A program made the translations under genes and the position numbers. A DNA stretch of 64,000 nt, from NCBI RefSeq assembly GCF_005080685.1, contig NZ_CP039371.1, positions 744,001 to 808,000 of the forward strand, written 5' to 3'. This document shows, piece after piece, positions 62,025 to 64,000 of the stretch (position 1 is the stretch's first letter; every line of letters starts with the position of its first letter). Origin of the DNA: Pseudomonas putida. GTDB taxonomy: Bacteria; Pseudomonadota; Gammaproteobacteria; Pseudomonadales; Pseudomonadaceae. The notes below the pieces were generated by a model that was not told the DNA's origin, did not search any database, and saw only the letters and a program-made list of their open reading frames with translations.

Positions 62025-62906
62025 ATGATCCGTGAACTGAAGACCCTGGTCGCCGTGGCACGGGAGGGCACTTTTGCCGCCGCCGCGCAGAAGATCGGCC
62101 TCACCCAGGCAGCCGTGAGCGCGCAGATCGCCCGCCTGGAAAGCGAACTTGGCCTTGAGCTGTTCGACCGGACCGGGCGCAGTGCCCACCTCAATTCGGT
62201 GGGTTACCAGACCTTGCAACAGGCCCAGGAGCTGATCCGCCTGTACAACAACCTCGGCTCGCCAGCGCCCGAGACCCTGGCGCCGCAACGGGTGAGCCTG
62301 GGCGCCATCGCCTCGGTCCAGCGGATGCTCCTGCCCGGTGCCCTGGCGCGCTTCCACCAGCAGTGGCCGAACCTGCGCTCGCGGGTGTTGCCGGGGTTGT
62401 CGATGGAGCTGCTCGACCAGGTCGATGCCGGCGAGATCGACCTGGCAGTGATCATCCACCCGGCATTCGCCTTGCAAAGCGACCTTAAGTGGCGGCCACT
62501 GGCCAACGAGCCCTACCGCTTGCTGGTGCCGAAAAGGGCCCCGCAGGAGGACTGGCGCGAGCTGCTCGCCAGCCAGCCGTTCATCCGCTACGACCGCGCC
62601 TCGTTCGGTGGACGCCAGGTCGACCGCTTTCTGCGCCGGATGCACTTCACCCCCCGCGAGCTGTGCGAACTGGATGAACTGGAGGCCATCGGCAAGCTGG
62701 TGGCCAATGGCGTCGGCGTGGCCATCGTGCCCGAGACCGTCGGGCACAAGGCCTGGCCGGCCGGTGTGCGGGCCTTGGACCTGGGCGAGCATACGTTCTA
62801 TCGCGATATCGGCTTGGTGCATCACTCAAGCCGCAGCCCGAACGAGCCGGTGATGATCCTCGCCGGGCTGCTGGAGGCTCAGGCCGGCAAGGCGGCTGCG
62901 GGATGA
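62025..62906 (+). CDS. LysR-family transcriptional regulator
   Basis: A 293-residue LysR protein. The N-terminal helix-turn-helix is [27 protein letters not shown], followed by a periplasmic-binding-like effector domain ([44 protein letters not shown]). It is divergently placed from the VOC gene with a 148-bp, AT-rich spacer, so it probably controls that gene. The effector is unknown. Confidence 0.9.
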   Translation: MIRELKTLVAVAREGTFAAAAQKIGLTQAAVSAQIARLESELGLELFDRTGRSAHLNSVGYQTLQQAQELIRLYNNLGSPAPETLAPQRVSLGAIASVQRMLLPGALARFHQQWPNLRSRVLPGLSMELLDQVDAGEIDLAVIIHPAFALQSDLKWRPLANEPYRLLVPKRAPQEDWRELLASQPFIRYDRASFGGRQVDRFLRRMHFTPRELCELDELEAIGKLVANGVGVAIVPETVGHKAWPAGVRALDLGEHTFYRDIGLVHHSSRSPNEPVMILAGLLEAQAGKAAAG

Positions 62907-62913
62907 CGCCCGT

Positions 62914-63993
62914 TCAGGGGCGGGGCGGCAGTAGCAGGTGGGCGAGCACCGGCAGGTGATCGGAGATCTGCAGGGTGTCCTGCTGCAGCACCTTGGCATC
63001 CTGGCGCAGCAGCCGAGGGCTGTGCAGCAGGTAGTCCAGCGTGCGGTCCGGGCCGTTGGCTGCCGGGTCATTGGGGAAGTGGGTCAGCCAGGCATCGCGT
63101 TCGGCGCCACTGGCTTCGGCATTGCTGGGAATCAGCGGGTACTTGTCCCACAGCAGGTGCAGGTCGCTGTCGGCCGGGTAGGCCCCGCGCAGCGCTGGCG
63201 GCAGGCGCCGGTACTGGCCCAGCGGCAGCAGGTTGAAGTCGCCGCCGATCACCCAGGGCGTGCCCTGGCCTTCCAGGCGATCGAGCACCTTGGCCACATG
63301 GGCGACCTGGCGGCGTTGCACGTCGCTGCCGGGGCGGTAGGGCGACAGGCGTGTGTTGAGCACCGCCAGGCGTCCGCCACCTGCGATGGGCAGGTAGCTG
63401 ACCAGCAGCCCCGGTTGCGGTTGCAACAGGCGCTGCAGGGCGTTGCCGGCATCGTTGGGCAAGGCGAGGCGTTCGGCCTTGCCGATCGGGTAGCGGCTGA
63501 GGGTGGCCAGGGTGCGGCCGACACTGCCGAGCACATGCCGATCGGGCACCAGCCCGGCCTGCCAGTCGTAAGCCTGGGCGGTGCAGGGATAGAGGTCGGC
63601 CAGGCGCTCGCGCAGCAGCGCCAGCTGGTCCTGGTAGTCGGTGGCCTTGGTGTTCTTGTCCAGTTGCTGCAGCAGCACCACGTCGGGCTGCTCCGCGCGG
63701 ATGACCCGGGCCACTTCATCGAGGTTGAACGCCAGGTCCTCGGGGCTGGGCCGGGTGTCGTCGCCGCGGCCCTGGTCGTACCAGAACACGTAGCGCTTGC
63801 CGGCCAGGTACTGCACGTTCCAGGTCATGACCTTGAGCGCCTGCCCGGCCTGCAGCGGCGCCGGATTGCCCTGGCACGCCACCGGCACGGCCTCGCGTTG
63901 CGCGGGCTGCCAGCTCAGGTGGTTGGCGAGCAACCACAGCAGGGCCAGCAGGAGGAGGAGGAGCAGCAGGACGTTGCGCAGTAGTCGGGTCAT
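62914..63993 (-). CDS. membrane-anchored endonuclease/exonuclease/phosphatase-family protein
   Basis: A 359-residue protein. An N-terminal Leu-rich membrane anchor (LLRNVLLLLLLLLALLWLLA) precedes an EEP domain with MTWNVQYLAG (Asn), LLQQLDKNT at the usual metal-ligand position, GGDFNLLPLGQY (Asp, Asn), RTLDYLLHSP (Asp) and ISDHLPV (Asp, His). The domain acts on nucleic acid or phospho-ester substrates; which one is unknown. The ATG at 63993 is the only good start. The gene converges with the LysR gene, 7 bases apart. Confidence 0.82.
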   Translation of the reverse strand: MTRLLRNVLLLLLLLLALLWLLANHLSWQPAQREAVPVACQGNPAPLQAGQALKVMTWNVQYLAGKRYVFWYDQGRGDDTRPSPEDLAFNLDEVARVIRAEQPDVVLLQQLDKNTKATDYQDQLALLRERLADLYPCTAQAYDWQAGLVPDRHVLGSVGRTLATLSRYPIGKAERLALPNDAGNALQRLLQPQPGLLVSYLPIAGGGRLAVLNTRLSPYRPGSDVQRRQVAHVAKVLDRLEGQGTPWVIGGDFNLLPLGQYRRLPPALRGAYPADSDLHLLWDKYPLIPSNAEASGAERDAWLTHFPNDPAANGPDRTLDYLLHSPRLLRQDAKVLQQDTLQISDHLPVLAHLLLPPRP

Positions 63994-64000
63994 CGGCTCG

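Overview
The window reads as Pseudomonas DNA, most likely the P. putida group. It is GC-rich, with MvaT-type H-NS protein, REP palindromes, a CTGT-N8-ACAG LexA box ahead of umuDC, and a glutarate (csiD-lhgO) lysine-catabolism locus. This rests on gene content and style only; no database was searched. No tRNA, rRNA or CRISPR array was seen.

Region 1 (1-29.4 kb) is a mosaic accessory island. It opens with an oxidative/desiccation-type stress set (PLDc_N-like membrane protein, Zn alcohol dehydrogenase, a LigD remnant, DUF2061, two DUF892 ferritin-like proteins, Mn-catalase). Hydrolases, a DUF421 protein, a MarR-GNAT fusion and an SOS-controlled umuDC pair follow. Then come DUF3800, an MvaT paralogue, a second SOS-boxed small gene, a lone MNT nucleotidyltransferase and several small unknown genes. 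An IS21-family element (19400-22042) splits a 276-residue gene, with a 7-bp target duplication. A structured repeat of about 125 bp occurs three times. The island ends at four overlapping genes, three tyrosine recombinases and one small protein, in the layout of the ginABCD operon of GInt islands. That operon abuts an hrpB helicase gene that starts abruptly at its DEAH-box region, so the island appears to be integrated in hrpB, with its other end left of this window.

Region 2 (29.4-47.6 kb) holds the hrpB 3' part and a two-partner secretion/contact-dependent inhibition locus: a TpsB transporter, then a giant TpsA/CdiA-like exoprotein (33456-44386) broken by a frame change just after its secretion domain. 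Behind it lie its immunity gene, an orphan toxin-tip fragment with its own small partner, and small genes punctuated by three copies of an 83-bp terminally inverted repeat.

Region 3 (47.6-52.4 kb) is rich in REP elements. It holds two DUF3077 genes on either side of an IS110-family element inserted exactly inside a REP. The 5' leader of this element can fold as a two-loop bridge RNA, one strand of which is complementary to the REP target. A separate compact RNA-like fold (49872-49960) and an AAA ATPase behind AT-rich direct repeats follow.

Region 4 (52.4-64 kb) is ordinary chromosomal metabolism: csiD-lhgO with a divergent GntR regulator, and a six-gene operon (MFS carrier, pxpB, pxpC, pxpA, accB, accC). 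After it come a VOC protein divergent from a LysR regulator, and a membrane-anchored endonuclease/exonuclease/phosphatase-family protein.
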